Notes: generated by a model not told the origin, from the sequence alone. A stretch of 64,000 bases of DNA from CAZHNW01 sp942491575 (GCA_942491575.1 CALOBT010000025.1:2790001-2854000), one strand, 5' to 3'. Positions 8,062 to 17,527 are shown, numbered from the stretch's first letter. Numbers and translations are program-made.

Positions 8062-10173
8062 CTATTTATTCATGGCCCGGTACACCATCTCCGCAATATC
8101 TACTGTTTCAATATTATCGATATCAAGTTCCGCAGGGCCATCCGTGAGCATGGTCATGCAGAAGGGGCAGGCTGTAACTATTCGGGCCGCCCCGGTAGCT
8201 TCGGCATCCCTTGTCCTGAACTGATTTATCCTTGTGCCGATATGCTCTTCAATAAACATTCGACCACCCCCGGCTCCGCAGCAGAAGCTTTCCTCGTGGT
8301 GCCGGCTCATTTCCACCAGTTCAAGCCCCGGAATCGCATTAAGTATAAACCTCGGCTGCCGGTATATACCGTTGTAGCGTCCAAGGAAACAGGAATCATG
8401 ATAGGTTACCCTCTCCTTCGCTTCCCCCTTGAGGCTGATCCTTTTTTCTGCAATCAAACCCGCCAGAATTTCCGTATGATGGAATACCTCAAAATTATAT
8501 TCCAGGGGAGTGCCATCGGAGGCAATGCCCGCCGCGGCAAATTTTTTATATTCCTTTTTCAGAACATTATAGTCATGGGGACAGGTGCAGATTATCTTTT
8601 TTACCCCGTAGGCTTTAAAGGCTTCAAGGTTCTGAGTTGCCAGGGAATGGAAGAGATATTCATTCCCCCCACGGAGGGCGGCATCCCCGGAGTCAGCCTC
8701 CTCGGAACCGAGTATTCCGATGGTGATTCCCGCCTTCTGCATAATTTTTGCAAAGGCAATGGCCACCTTCTGGTTCCTTTTATCATAGGAAGCGGCAGAT
8801 CCCACAAAATAAAGATAATCCACTTCCGCATCTTCCGCTATAATTTTCACTCCGAGCCCCTCTTCCTCTGCAAGCCAGGCGCCCCGTTCGGCGAAGGCGA
8901 AACCGTAGGGATTAAAATTATTTTCCAGGTTCATAAAGGTGCTCTGGAGTTCAGGCGCCATATCCCCTTCCATCAGCACTTTATAACGCCGCAAATCAAT
9001 CATCTTCGGGATATGCTCGATCATTACCGGGCATGCCTCCATGCAGGCACCGCAATTGGTACAGAACCAGAACTCATCCTCCTTCACGGAGCCCCCTATC
9101 AGGGGAGTAGATTCGAGGCTTTCCGGATCTGCACTTTTCCTTAACAGCGGAAGCCTTTCATCCGCATTGGATTTAATATCATTTATAATTTTTTTTGGAG
9201 AAAGGGGTTTTTCAGTAAGCCACGCAGGGCATCGATCCTGGCAGCGGCCGCAGCGGGTACAGGCATCACTGTCCATCAGCTGTTTCCATGTGAAATCTTC
9301 CACCCGTGTCACACCGAAGGATTCAGCGGTTTCAAACTCTTCAGGATTAATGAGGGGAAGTAGAAACTTCGTCTCCGTCGATTCATTTTCCAATTCCATA
9401 AAAAATATATTCAGTGTGGAGACGATCACATGCCCCACCTTCCCCGTTGCCAGAAGGGCAATAAAAAGGAAGGAACTAACCACATGGACAAACCAGTTTC
9501 CGTAATGGACCCAATTTAAAGAAGAGCTGTTCATGTCGGGAAGTAATTTTGCCAGAAAAAATCCCACTGGAGACCAGACTTCAAATTCTGGAAAATCTGT
9601 CATCACTATCCGTACTGCCTCGGCGGCAAATCCTGTAATAACGATAAGCAGAAGAATAAGCAGCAGAAAGGTGTCGGCCCCCCGGGTATCGAGACGTTCC
9701 GGCTTCTTTACATACCTTCTTATAATGGCAAATATCAATCCAATAAAAAGAGTCACTCCAAAAACATCACCACAGAATGACCAGATAAGATAAGGGATTC
9801 CCTTTAGAAAACGATGATCAAAGAAAAGCCAGGTCACATCCTCCTGAATAGTGATTGTGGCAGTCACCAGAAATAGCCCCAGAAATCCGAAAAAAATCAA
9901 GCTGTGGATAATTCCCGGAGCACCTTCCCTTGTCACCTTCCTCTGAAAAAGAACGTATTTAAAGAGCAGCATGATTCTTTTCAGAATCCTGTCGGTCCGA
10001 AGCTCCTCCCTGCCAAGCCTCCAGATTTTAATTCTCCTGGCAATGGTGAAGCCTAAAAATGAAAAAGAAAGGGCCAGAAGAATATAAACCAGCACCTTCG
10101 AATTCCCCGCATTAAAATAAATTTCCCGTGTTGCATCATGGGGGGAAATTGAACTAAAAGCCGTTGCAATCAT
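8062..10173 (-). CDS. Membrane iron-sulfur oxidoreductase, HdrD/ETF:menaquinone oxidoreductase-like
   Basis: The 703-residue protein begins with about six transmembrane segments (25-255) resembling a NarI/cytochrome b-type quinone-reactive module. Two 4Fe-4S motifs follow (Cys305-308-311-315 and Cys371-374-377-381), then a CCG-type region (CTCPHDYN, DSCFLGR, CCGAGGGRMF, CPFCMTML) like HdrD/GlpC. In anaerobes such proteins pass electrons from electron-transfer flavoprotein, reduced by acyl-CoA dehydrogenases, to menaquinone. The acyl-CoA synthetase and acyl-CoA dehydrogenase elsewhere in the window fit that role. No etfAB genes are adjacent. The TetR gene lies upstream, and the operator-like palindrome at 10208-10239 sits about 35 bases before the start. 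Redox partner is inferred. Confidence 0.85.
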   Translation of the reverse strand: MIATAFSSISPHDATREIYFNAGNSKVLVYILLALSFSFLGFTIARRIKIWRLGREELRTDRILKRIMLLFKYVLFQRKVTREGAPGIIHSLIFFGFLGLFLVTATITIQEDVTWLFFDHRFLKGIPYLIWSFCGDVFGVTLFIGLIFAIIRRYVKKPERLDTRGADTFLLLILLLIVITGFAAEAVRIVMTDFPEFEVWSPVGFFLAKLLPDMNSSSLNWVHYGNWFVHVVSSFLFIALLATGKVGHVIVSTLNIFFMELENESTETKFLLPLINPEEFETAESFGVTRVEDFTWKQLMDSDACTRCGRCQDRCPAWLTEKPLSPKKIINDIKSNADERLPLLRKSADPESLESTPLIGGSVKEDEFWFCTNCGACMEACPVMIEHIPKMIDLRRYKVLMEGDMAPELQSTFMNLENNFNPYGFAFAERGAWLAEEEGLGVKIIAEDAEVDYLYFVGSAASYDKRNQKVAIAFAKIMQKAGITIGILGSEEADSGDAALRGGNEYLFHSLATQNLEAFKAYGVKKIICTCPHDYNVLKKEYKKFAAAGIASDGTPLEYNFEVFHHTEILAGLIAEKRISLKGEAKERVTYHDSCFLGRYNGIYRQPRFILNAIPGLELVEMSRHHEESFCCGAGGGRMFIEEHIGTRINQFRTRDAEATGAARIVTACPFCMTMLTDGPAELDIDNIETVDIAEMVYRAMNK

Positions 10174-10207
10174 TGAATCCTCCTAAGTAGTAAAAGTTCT
10201 GTTAAAG

Positions 10208-10239
10208 TATCAACATACCAGTCGTATAGTATGTTGATA
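10208..10239. promoter_or_regulatory. TetR-type operator upstream of the iron-sulfur oxidoreductase gene
   Basis: A perfect 11-bp inverted repeat (TATCAACATAC at 10208-10218, GTATGTTGATA at 10229-10239) surrounds CAGTCGTATA. The core ACATACC(A/G)G(T/C)CGTATAGTA recurs at 10847 next to the tetR start. It lies between the end of tetR (10253) and the start of the oxidoreductase gene (10173), in the leader of the latter. Confidence 0.75.
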
Positions 10240-10252
10240 TAATAAAAAAATT

Positions 10253-10843
10253 TTACGCCTTAATACGTTCCCAAAAATTATTCAGGATGACTTCTTTTTT
10301 CCCCTCTGTAAAAAAATCCTCTCCCAGCATTACAATCATCACAATAAATCCCTCAAAAAGGGCCATCAGTTCCAGGGCAATAACTTCGGGATCTATATTT
10401 TTCTTCAGAATACCGAGAGTTATCCCCTCTTCAAGCATAGTTACAATTCGTGAAAGATAATCCTTATAACGATTTACAAGCGGTGCCTTTAAATCAGGGA
10501 AATGCCGGGTCGCATCAATTAGGACCCGGTAAACATTAGTATCCGTATCCTGAAAAATTTTACTATCCGCAATGTATCCCCTGTAGTCAAAAAAAATGAG
10601 AATTGATTCCCTGATACCGGGAGTCTTCGAAAGTTTCTCCCCCAGCCATGCTTCATGTTCACGGTAATGGAGTTCAATGGCCTCCACAAGAAGATCCTTT
10701 TTCGCATGAAAATGGTGGTAGACCGCTCCCTTGGTCATGCCGCACCTCTCCGCAATGAGGCTGATGCTGGTCTTTTCGTATCCTTCATTAACAAAGGATT
10801 TCAGACTCTCCCGTATTATCTGTTCACGAGTATCCATAGTCAT
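10253..10843 (-). CDS. TetR/AcrR family transcriptional regulator
   Basis: This is a dimeric repressor with an N-terminal helix-turn-helix (about residues 10-55: TREQIIRESLKSFVNEGYE, ISLIAERCGMTKGAVYHHF, KKDLLVEAI) and a ligand-binding helical domain of normal length. Start codons GTG (10846), ATG (10843) and ATG (10837) are all possible, and no clear Shine-Dalgarno sequence helps. It is followed at 79 bp by the oxidoreductase gene, with an operator between them and a second copy of the operator abutting its own start. That implies autoregulation and control of the electron-transfer gene. By analogy with fatty-acid regulators of this family the ligand may be an acyl-CoA (inference). Confidence 0.92.
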   Translation of the reverse strand: MTMDTREQIIRESLKSFVNEGYEKTSISLIAERCGMTKGAVYHHFHAKKDLLVEAIELHYREHEAWLGEKLSKTPGIRESILIFFDYRGYIADSKIFQDTDTNVYRVLIDATRHFPDLKAPLVNRYKDYLSRIVTMLEEGITLGILKKNIDPEVIALELMALFEGFIVMIVMLGEDFFTEGKKEVILNNFWERIKA

Positions 10844-10846
10844 CAC

Positions 10847-10868
10847 ACATACCGGCCGTATAGTAGGA
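10847..10868. promoter_or_regulatory. Second TetR-type operator, abutting the tetR start
   Basis: ACATACCGGCCGTATAGTA matches the core of the site at 10213-10231 in all but two positions. The right half is degraded (GTAGGA instead of GTATGT). The site ends directly against the possible GTG start of tetR, so binding would block its expression. Confidence 0.65.
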
Positions 10869-11250
10869 TGTCAAATTAATTTTCACCCATATCCTGATTA
10901 TTATAGATAAATTAAAGCCCCTTCTCTTCCTGTATCGAAAATATCACCAGGGCTCAGAGCCTATATACCCTTTTGTTGATTTTTCTCCTGACTTCCCCCG
11001 CCCTCATGGAAGAAGGGGCTCTGACCCCCTGATGATTTTGCCTCCATTCAGCCTTCGCCCTTACTTCCACCATAAAAAACCGTCATATGACATAAAATAC
11101 TTGTCATTCAGGCCATGCTGAAAAGAATTAACATTCGTTTATGATATATTCCGGCAGACTGATTTTCCAAAAAAACTGCCTGCAGCCCGAAAAACCTTTA
11201 ATTTCAGATAATATATTTTCGTAACCATAATAGAGAGGAACCGATACAGC
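10869..11250. other. Intergenic region between tetR and pcrA
   Basis: About 380 bases without a convincing gene. They hold one copy of the dispersed GGGTCAGAGCC motif (11015-11028, as GGGGCTCTGACCCC) and a related GGCTCAGAGCC at 10951-10961. An AT-rich segment near 11080-11160 may carry the pcrA promoter. GAGAGG lies about 12 bases before the pcrA ATG. Confidence 0.5.
11015..11028 (-). repeat. Dispersed 11-bp motif GGGTCAGAGCC (intergenic copy)
   Basis: Intergenic copy, in the 14-bp form GGGGTCAGAGCCCC on the minus strand. Exact copies of the 11-bp core also occur at 27095-27105, 33601-33611, 35160-35170 (plus strand) and, as GGCTCTGACCC, at 37733-37743, 38203-38213, 39339-39349 and 62165-62175. 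All seven of those lie inside genes and in different reading frames, so the conservation is at DNA level. Confidence 0.7.
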
Positions 11251-13548
11251 ATGGACCTGTTCAGCAAACTGAATGACAACCAGAAGGCAGCAGTAAAACA
11301 TACGGAGGGGCCCCTTCTTATTCTCGCCGGCGCCGGTTCCGGAAAAACCCGTGTCATCACACACCGTATAGCACACCTGATTCGTGAAAAGGGTGTAGCC
11401 CCCTATCGGATTTTTGCCGTTACCTTTACCAATAAAGCCGCCGAGGAGATGAAAAACCGTATTACCGAACTCATAGGTCCGGATGGGAAAAATGTCTTTG
11501 TCAAGACCTTCCACTCTGCCGCTGTTTATACACTCCGGCGTTACGGCGAAGCAATAGGAATCCCCAGGGATTTTTCCATTTACGACGCTGCAGACCAGGC
11601 CATGGTAGTTAAGGGAATCCTGAAGGAGTTTAAACTCGATCCGAAAAAGGTACGCCCCCAGACAATTGTCTCAAAAATTTCAGAGGTAAAAGATAAAGAG
11701 GCCCTGATGGAAGGGGCGGACATCAATTCACTCCTGCCGGACCACTTCTCCTTTGATTTTTCTGATATGTATAAAAAGTATCATGAAAAACTGACGAGTC
11801 AGAACGCCCTCGATTTTAATGACCTCCTCATCAAAACCGTGCAGCTTTTCCGAGAGGCCCCGGAGGTGCTCCAGTCTCTGCAGAACCAGTGGCGATACTT
11901 CATGATCGATGAGTACCAGGACACCAACCACGCCCAGTACCTGATTGCAAAGTACCTTGCCAGGGAAACAAGAAATATCTGCGTCGTCGGTGACGATGAC
12001 CAGTCGATATATTCCTGGCGTGGTGCCGATATACGGAACATCCTTGATTTTGAAAAAGATTATAATGATGCGGAAGTTATAACACTGGAGGAAAATTATC
12101 GGTCGACGGAACCGATACTCAACGCAGCCTCCGCAGTTATCCACAATAATCTGAACCGGAAAGAAAAGGGTGTAAAAGCCGTCAGGGGTGACGGTGAACC
12201 CATCGTCTGCTGCTTCGCTAATAACGAATACGGTGAAGCTGAATATGTAGTGAACACCATTACCTCACTGAAAAACAGAGAGGGATTGAAAAACAAGGAC
12301 TTCTCCGTTTTTTACCGGACCAATGCACAGTCCCGTGTTTTTGAAGAGCATCTCCGTAAAGAAAAAATACCATACCGGGTCATCGGGGGCCTGAAGTTCT
12401 ACGACCGGAAGGAAATCAAGGACATCCTCGCCTATCTCCGGGTCATCGTCAATCCGAAGGATAATGTTTCCCTTTTCAGAATAATCAACACACCCGCCAG
12501 GGGCATCGGTGCCGCAACAATAGAACGCATAAATTCAACAGCGGTGCAAAGGGGTATCCCCGCATGGCGGGTCATTGCCGATGACCTGCTTACGGGACGT
12601 GTCCCCAAGGGGATTACCGATTTCAAAAAAATTATCGGCACAGCAATGAAACTCACCGCCAGTGTCCCCGGGAGCATGAAACTCTCCGATCTGGTCAACG
12701 AGGTAATCAATCTTTCCGGTTACAGGAAAAGTCTCGAAGAGGAAAAATCCCTCGAAGCGGGAACCCGGCTGGAAAACATCGATGAACTTGTCAACAGTGT
12801 CTACGACCATGAAATGGCCAATCCCGTAACAACTTTGGATGAATTTCTGCAGGATGTTTCACTTCTTACCTCCCAGGATACCTCCGATGAAGATCTTGAT
12901 CCTGAAGAAAGAAACAATGCTGTCACCCTGATGACGGTACACAATGCCAAGGGCCTGGAATTCCCAGTGGTTTTTCTAACCGGGATGGAAGAGGAGATGT
13001 TCCCCCATAAATTTTCGATAGATACTGAGGAAGGAATCGAGGAGGAGCGGCGCCTCTGTTATGTCGGCATCACCAGGGCGATGGAACGGGTATATATTAC
13101 CAATGCGGAACTGCGCCGTTCATATTATGGTGCTGAGTATCGTCAGCCCTCACGGTTTATCGAAGAGATCCCTCCAGAACTGAGGGAGACACGCAACTAT
13201 ACCTCTTCAGGCCAGGGGGGCTCATCTAGAAGTTTCGGATCCTCCAGCAGTTCCTTCAGGAGCAATCCTGCACGGCCGGGATCATCCGCTTCAAGTTCAT
13301 TCCGTAAAAAAGCCGAACCGACGACCTCCTCCGCGGCGGTGGTCAGAAAAAGAGAAAAACCAGTAGAAGATGAGCCTTCGCCCGATAAATCACAATTCAA
13401 GCTGCGTGAAAGGGTGCTGCACCCTCGTTACGGTGCGGGATTGATAACCAAAATTGAAGGAAGCGGGGACAACCTGAAATTAACAATCATTTTTAACAGC
13501 GGGAAAAAAACATTCCTGGAAAGATATACCCCGCTGGAAAAATTATAG
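11251..13548 (+). CDS. pcrA: ATP-dependent DNA helicase PcrA/UvrD
   Basis: This superfamily 1A 3'-5' helicase acts in nucleotide excision repair, replication restart and removal of stalled polymerase. The 765-residue protein has Walker A AGAGSGKT (26-33), a DEYQDTN motif II, GDDDQSIYSWRGA (motif III), and the late motifs VTLMTVHNAKGLEF (V) and EERRLCYVGITRA (VI). A Ser/Gly/Pro-rich linker follows. The last 50 residues (FKLRERVLHPRYGAGLI...) form the Tudor-like RNA-polymerase-binding domain typical of PcrA, so the protein is full length. Its stop overlaps the stop of the opposing GGDEF gene by 6 bp. Confidence 0.97.
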   Translation: MDLFSKLNDNQKAAVKHTEGPLLILAGAGSGKTRVITHRIAHLIREKGVAPYRIFAVTFTNKAAEEMKNRITELIGPDGKNVFVKTFHSAAVYTLRRYGEAIGIPRDFSIYDAADQAMVVKGILKEFKLDPKKVRPQTIVSKISEVKDKEALMEGADINSLLPDHFSFDFSDMYKKYHEKLTSQNALDFNDLLIKTVQLFREAPEVLQSLQNQWRYFMIDEYQDTNHAQYLIAKYLARETRNICVVGDDDQSIYSWRGADIRNILDFEKDYNDAEVITLEENYRSTEPILNAASAVIHNNLNRKEKGVKAVRGDGEPIVCCFANNEYGEAEYVVNTITSLKNREGLKNKDFSVFYRTNAQSRVFEEHLRKEKIPYRVIGGLKFYDRKEIKDILAYLRVIVNPKDNVSLFRIINTPARGIGAATIERINSTAVQRGIPAWRVIADDLLTGRVPKGITDFKKIIGTAMKLTASVPGSMKLSDLVNEVINLSGYRKSLEEEKSLEAGTRLENIDELVNSVYDHEMANPVTTLDEFLQDVSLLTSQDTSDEDLDPEERNNAVTLMTVHNAKGLEFPVVFLTGMEEEMFPHKFSIDTEEGIEEERRLCYVGITRAMERVYITNAELRRSYYGAEYRQPSRFIEEIPPELRETRNYTSSGQGGSSRSFGSSSSSFRSNPARPGSSASSSFRKKAEPTTSSAAVVRKREKPVEDEPSPDKSQFKLRERVLHPRYGAGLITKIEGSGDNLKLTIIFNSGKKTFLERYTPLEKL

Positions 13549-14922
13549 AACCCGAATATACCCTTCCTTGCTCTGTTCATAAAAGACAATACGGTTCCGC
13601 TGTCTCTTCGCACGGTAGAGTGCCTCGTCGGCACGTTTTACTATCTGGCCGATATTTCTGTCATACTTACTGATCTGCGTAACACCGACTGAGACGGTTA
13701 CATTTCGGGACTTGCCATCTTTTTTAACAATAAGGTCTTCTTCACAATCAAGGCGTATCCTCTCAAGAGTTTCCAGAATACGGCTAGGTGAGGCAACCCT
13801 TGGAAATAAAATAATAAATTCCTCTCCCCCGTACCTGACAGGCATATCCGTTGTCCGGATATTTCTTTTTAAAATTTCGGAAAACTTTTTCAAAACACGA
13901 TCACCTACATCGTGACCACCCCAGTTATCATTGATATCCTTGAAATGGTCCAGGTCAAACATGGCAAGAAAAAGGTTATACTTCATCTTTGAACTTTCAA
14001 AGTAATAAAAATCCTCTAATGCCCCGAGAAAACGCTCCTGTCTTTTTGAAATCAGACCATCTCGGAGGAGACTCCCGACAGTACTCATAAAAAGATTTTC
14101 ATCGTTGGTATCAAAATGATTAAAAAAGAGATTGCGGATTATTTTTCTCGCCTGGCCATCGGCGCTGAGAATAATATGAAGAAGGCCGTCTTCATATTTA
14201 GAGAGGCGGGTGAAAAAATCTACACTCTTAAATTCTTCCGTCAGCCGTTCTTCCATCAATTTTCGGGTATTTAAACCCGTCAGGGCATCAAGGACAGCAA
14301 GCTCCTTATTTTGAATTGCAGAGATGGAATTTTCCAAAAGTCGCTTTGTAATAAAAATTTCCTCACGAATTTTTTCATCAAAACGTTCTTCTTTTTTCCT
14401 GTCACGGTAGGGATGGCGACCAAGAACAATACGCCCCAGTAAACGTTCCGGCAGGTCAAGGTCCTGCAGGTCAGCATAATAAACTTTGCTCTGGTCGGTT
14501 AAAAATTCCGTATTGTCTATGAGCTTCTTTCGGGAATCTATTTTAAGGATATCCTTTTTTGACTTATTAATGCCACTGCAGCTTATATACAGATAGGTAC
14601 AACGCAGTTCTTCCAAAAAGAACTGCTTGATAGTCTTGCCGTAGCTGTTGAGAGTTTTTGCACTTCCAGGCTGGAGATCAATATCAATATCAACAAAACT
14701 CGATTTGTATTTGAGATATTCAACATCATAAAAAAAATCTACAGATAGCTCAACTGATTGCTGAAGAACCTCACTGACAACATCAATATGTTCATTCAGG
14801 GAACTGACTTCACCTTTCAGCAATGCCACTTCCTTTTTAAGTTGGCGAATTTCTCCCTGCTTTTTACGGAGTTTTTGCTTCAGCTCTGCTGCTTCATCTA
14901 TATTTTTTGTGCGCTTATTCAT
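13543..14922 (-). CDS. Diguanylate cyclase-like GGDEF protein with an insertion in the catalytic domain
   Basis: Predicted cytoplasmic enzyme that makes cyclic di-GMP from two GTP. The N-terminus is a coiled coil (about 5-60), then a region of unknown fold. The GGDEF domain begins at DALTGLNTRKLMEERL. The next conserved segment, MFDLDHFKDINDNWGGHDVGD, comes only about 99 residues later, where 20-25 is usual. About 75 extra residues, some hydrophobic, are therefore inserted inside the domain. The active-site loop is RYGGEEF (a functional GGEEF variant), followed by VSVGVTQ and ADEALYRAKRQGRN-like KRQRNR. No membrane segment or signal peptide. No obvious RxxD inhibitory site was noted. Confidence 0.88.
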   Translation of the reverse strand: MNKRTKNIDEAAELKQKLRKKQGEIRQLKKEVALLKGEVSSLNEHIDVVSEVLQQSVELSVDFFYDVEYLKYKSSFVDIDIDLQPGSAKTLNSYGKTIKQFFLEELRCTYLYISCSGINKSKKDILKIDSRKKLIDNTEFLTDQSKVYYADLQDLDLPERLLGRIVLGRHPYRDRKKEERFDEKIREEIFITKRLLENSISAIQNKELAVLDALTGLNTRKLMEERLTEEFKSVDFFTRLSKYEDGLLHIILSADGQARKIIRNLFFNHFDTNDENLFMSTVGSLLRDGLISKRQERFLGALEDFYYFESSKMKYNLFLAMFDLDHFKDINDNWGGHDVGDRVLKKFSEILKRNIRTTDMPVRYGGEEFIILFPRVASPSRILETLERIRLDCEEDLIVKKDGKSRNVTVSVGVTQISKYDRNIGQIVKRADEALYRAKRQRNRIVFYEQSKEGYIRVL

Positions 14923-15057
14923 GTAACTATCCGAATCAACAGTATATATACGCCGGAACCCGTTATGTCAACAATAACTTTAACGTAAATCACTCTTTAA
15001 CGGCGTTATGATTAAAAATCTTAATAATTTCCAAAACAACTTCTAAACATATTCTAT

Positions 15058-15086
15058 TTGACGTACACTTTTTTACATGATAAAAT
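15058..15086 (+). promoter_or_regulatory. Sigma-70-type promoter
   Basis: TTGACG (15058-15063), a 17-bp spacer and TAAAAT (15081-15086) stand about 55 bases before the small gene at 15141, which may be co-transcribed with the acyl-CoA synthetase gene at 15495. Confidence 0.7.
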
Positions 15087-15140
15087 AGTGGCCTTGAAAA
15101 ATTCAATCCTGCTAAAACAGCTGGAGGGTCATTACATCAT

Positions 15141-15437
15141 ATGAGATTTGAATTAAGCACAATTTTCTGGGGTGTGATCCTTCTCTTGAGTGGTACTTCT
15201 TTTTATTTCACCCTTCAGGTCGCAAGTTTTAAAAAAGGCCTCAACATTGATAGAAAAAATATTTCCATTGCAATCCTAGACTCCCGAAAAACAAGACAAT
15301 TGAAATTTGCCGGTTCCAGCATTATAATATGTGTATCTGACCTGACAATGTTCCTTCAAGAAAGGGGTTTTAATAAAAATCTAATTATTTCAGCTTCATC
15401 TTATGATCTTACGGGTACCTCAAAATTAAATGAGTAG
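15141..15437 (+). CDS. Small membrane-anchored protein of unknown function
   Basis: 98 residues, not recognised. One N-terminal hydrophobic segment (about 7-29, IFWGVILLLSGTSFYFTLQV) would anchor it in the inner membrane. The rest is a short mixed, slightly basic region. Support for coding is the promoter at 15058-15086, GGAGGG about 12 bases before the ATG (a long spacing), and the position directly ahead of the acyl-CoA synthetase gene on the same strand. It may be an independent leader gene. Existence is likely but not certain. Confidence 0.5.
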   Translation: MRFELSTIFWGVILLLSGTSFYFTLQVASFKKGLNIDRKNISIAILDSRKTRQLKFAGSSIIICVSDLTMFLQERGFNKNLIISASSYDLTGTSKLNE

Positions 15438-15494
15438 AGGATCCATTATATTCAACAGGTTTAAAATACTTGAATAAACCAGAGGAGGAAGATT

Positions 15495-17288
15495 ATGCAG
15501 TTCCGTAACTATCAGAATATTCATGAAATTCTAAAAGAAACAGTAAGTGCCTACCCTGATCACCGGGCATACAGATGGATTACCGCGCCGGGGAAATCCG
15601 AATCGGTAACGTGGGGAGAATATTTCACGGAAGTAACACAGACCTCTAAAAGCCTGATTGCCCTGGGCCTCAAAAAGGGTGAAAAGATTTCCATCCTGAG
15701 CTTCAGCTGCTACAGGTGGGTGGTTGCGGACCTGGGGAATGTAAGTATTGGCGGTGTTACAATTGGCATTTACCAGTCGAACCTGCCTGAGGATTGCCGC
15801 TACATAATTGATCACTCTGAATCAAAACTCGTCTTTGTGGAAAACCTGCAGCAGCTTAATAAAATTCTGGAAATACGCGACAAAATTCCACGGGTGGAAA
15901 AGGTCATAATGTTTAACGACAGTTATGAGGGTGACGACTGGATTATTACCATTGATGAATTTCTTAAACTTGGAGAGAATATATCTGATGACGAGTTGAA
16001 TCAAAGAATAGAAGGGGTTAGAGGTGAAGACCTTGCTACAATCGTATACACCTCCGGCACCACGGGTATCCCAAAGGGGGCCATGCTTACTCATGAAAAC
16101 GTAACCTTCACGGTTCAGTCCGCAGAGATGTCCGCCTCTATTGAGCCATTAAGCGAAACCTTCACCTTTCTACCCTATGCACATATCTTTGCCCGTCTCC
16201 TCATGTATGTAACAATTAAAATAAATGCCTCAACCACCTACACGCGGAGTATGGATACCATAATAGATGATATTCAGGTGAGCAAACCTGACTGGTTTGT
16301 CAGCGTTCCCCGCATTTTTGAAAAGGTCTATTCGCGAGTCCTCAGTGGCGCGGAGGCGAAGGGGGGCGCGGCTCTGAAAATTTTCAGATGGGCAGTTAAG
16401 GTTGGCAATAAAGTCAGTGACTGCAAATTGGAAAAAAAACGAATACCACTTTTAACTTCTATAAAATATGCCGTTGCCACCAAACTGGTCTTCAGTAAAC
16501 TCCAGACTGTTCTGGGAGGAAATCTGCGCTGGTGTATAAGCGGCGCCGCACCGATGAATCCTACAATTGCCAAATTTTTCCACGCTGCGGGAATACTTAT
16601 CCTGGAAGGAATCGGCATGACAGAAAACATGTCTTTTACCAATGTCAATCGTGAGGATAATTATCGTTTCGGCTGGGTTGGTCTGCCGGGTCCCGGAATT
16701 GAGCAAAAAATAGCTGACGACGGTGAAATCCTTTTTCGCGGTAAAAATGTCATGAGGGGTTACTATAAAATGTCTGAAGAAACCACAGAAACAATTGATA
16801 AAGAGGGCTGGCTGCACACTGGAGATCTTGGAGAGATCGATAGTGAAGGATTTTTAAGGGTTACGGGAAGAAAGAAGGACCTTATAATTACCGCAGGAGG
16901 CAAAAATATTGCCCCCGCCGCCATTGAATCCCTCATTGCAACCTCAAAATATATCGCCCAGGTCTGCGTTATAGGTGACCGGCGGAAGTTTCTTTCTGCT
17001 CTCATCACTCTCGATGCGGACAATATAACTGAGTATGCAGAAAAGAATAACATAAATTATTCTTCCTTTGAAGAACTTATGAAGACTGAAGAGATAATTG
17101 AATTAATCAATAACGAAGTCGCGATGAAAAATAAGGAACTGGCATCCTTCGAAAGTATCAAACAGGTGCGGATTGTAGATGAATTCACTATAGAAAATGA
17201 ATTTTTGACACCTACAATGAAACCAAAACGTAGTAAAATTATTGAGCATTATGCCAGCCTCATTGACGGCATGTACCCCGATAATTGA
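15495..17288 (+). CDS. Long-chain fatty acid--CoA ligase (AMP-forming), FadD15-like
   Basis: This cytoplasmic or peripheral-membrane enzyme activates fatty acids to acyl-CoA via an acyl-adenylate. The 597-residue length matches long-chain synthetases of the FadD15/FAA type. Visible motifs are the AMP-binding P-loop YTSGTTGIPKGAM (185-197), the A5-like EGIGMTE, the GWLHTGDLG motif, the hinge GRKKDLIITAGGKNIAP, and the late KPKRSKI. AGGAGG is 8 bases before the ATG. Its substrate chain length is inferred. It would feed acyl-CoA to the acyl-CoA dehydrogenase and ETF oxidoreductase also encoded in this window. The transcript probably ends at the hairpin at 17307. Confidence 0.93.
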   Translation: MQFRNYQNIHEILKETVSAYPDHRAYRWITAPGKSESVTWGEYFTEVTQTSKSLIALGLKKGEKISILSFSCYRWVVADLGNVSIGGVTIGIYQSNLPEDCRYIIDHSESKLVFVENLQQLNKILEIRDKIPRVEKVIMFNDSYEGDDWIITIDEFLKLGENISDDELNQRIEGVRGEDLATIVYTSGTTGIPKGAMLTHENVTFTVQSAEMSASIEPLSETFTFLPYAHIFARLLMYVTIKINASTTYTRSMDTIIDDIQVSKPDWFVSVPRIFEKVYSRVLSGAEAKGGAALKIFRWAVKVGNKVSDCKLEKKRIPLLTSIKYAVATKLVFSKLQTVLGGNLRWCISGAAPMNPTIAKFFHAAGILILEGIGMTENMSFTNVNREDNYRFGWVGLPGPGIEQKIADDGEILFRGKNVMRGYYKMSEETTETIDKEGWLHTGDLGEIDSEGFLRVTGRKKDLIITAGGKNIAPAAIESLIATSKYIAQVCVIGDRRKFLSALITLDADNITEYAEKNNINYSSFEELMKTEEIIELINNEVAMKNKELASFESIKQVRIVDEFTIENEFLTPTMKPKRSKIIEHYASLIDGMYPDN

Positions 17289-17306
17289 TTCCATGCTGTA
17301 AAATCA

Positions 17307-17342
17307 TATTATTGTGCTCCCCGCCAGGGGAGTACAATAATA
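17307..17342 (+). terminator. Hairpin after the acyl-CoA synthetase gene
   Basis: A 16-bp stem with one G-T pair (17307-17322 with 17327-17342, loop GCCA) follows the stop by 18 bases. No strong T tract follows on the plus strand, so termination is probable rather than certain. Confidence 0.65.
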
Positions 17343-17527
17343 TTGATTCATCCCGTTTGTTCCTAAAGGGAAGTAAGAATAATCACGATTATATAAAGGA
17401 ATCTCGATATAGATATTTTGAAATTCCCTTTTGCTATAGCATATGATTAAATCAGGGATTTATTGTTTTAATGAAAGTCTTGAATTTAGAAACAGCCATA
17501 GTAGATAAATGATAATCGGAGCAATTA

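Noticed and set aside
8242..9144. Long plus-strand frame (300 codons) over the iron-sulfur oxidoreductase gene
   Set aside because: It is antisense to a gene with complete 4Fe-4S and CCG motifs and has no recognisable domain.
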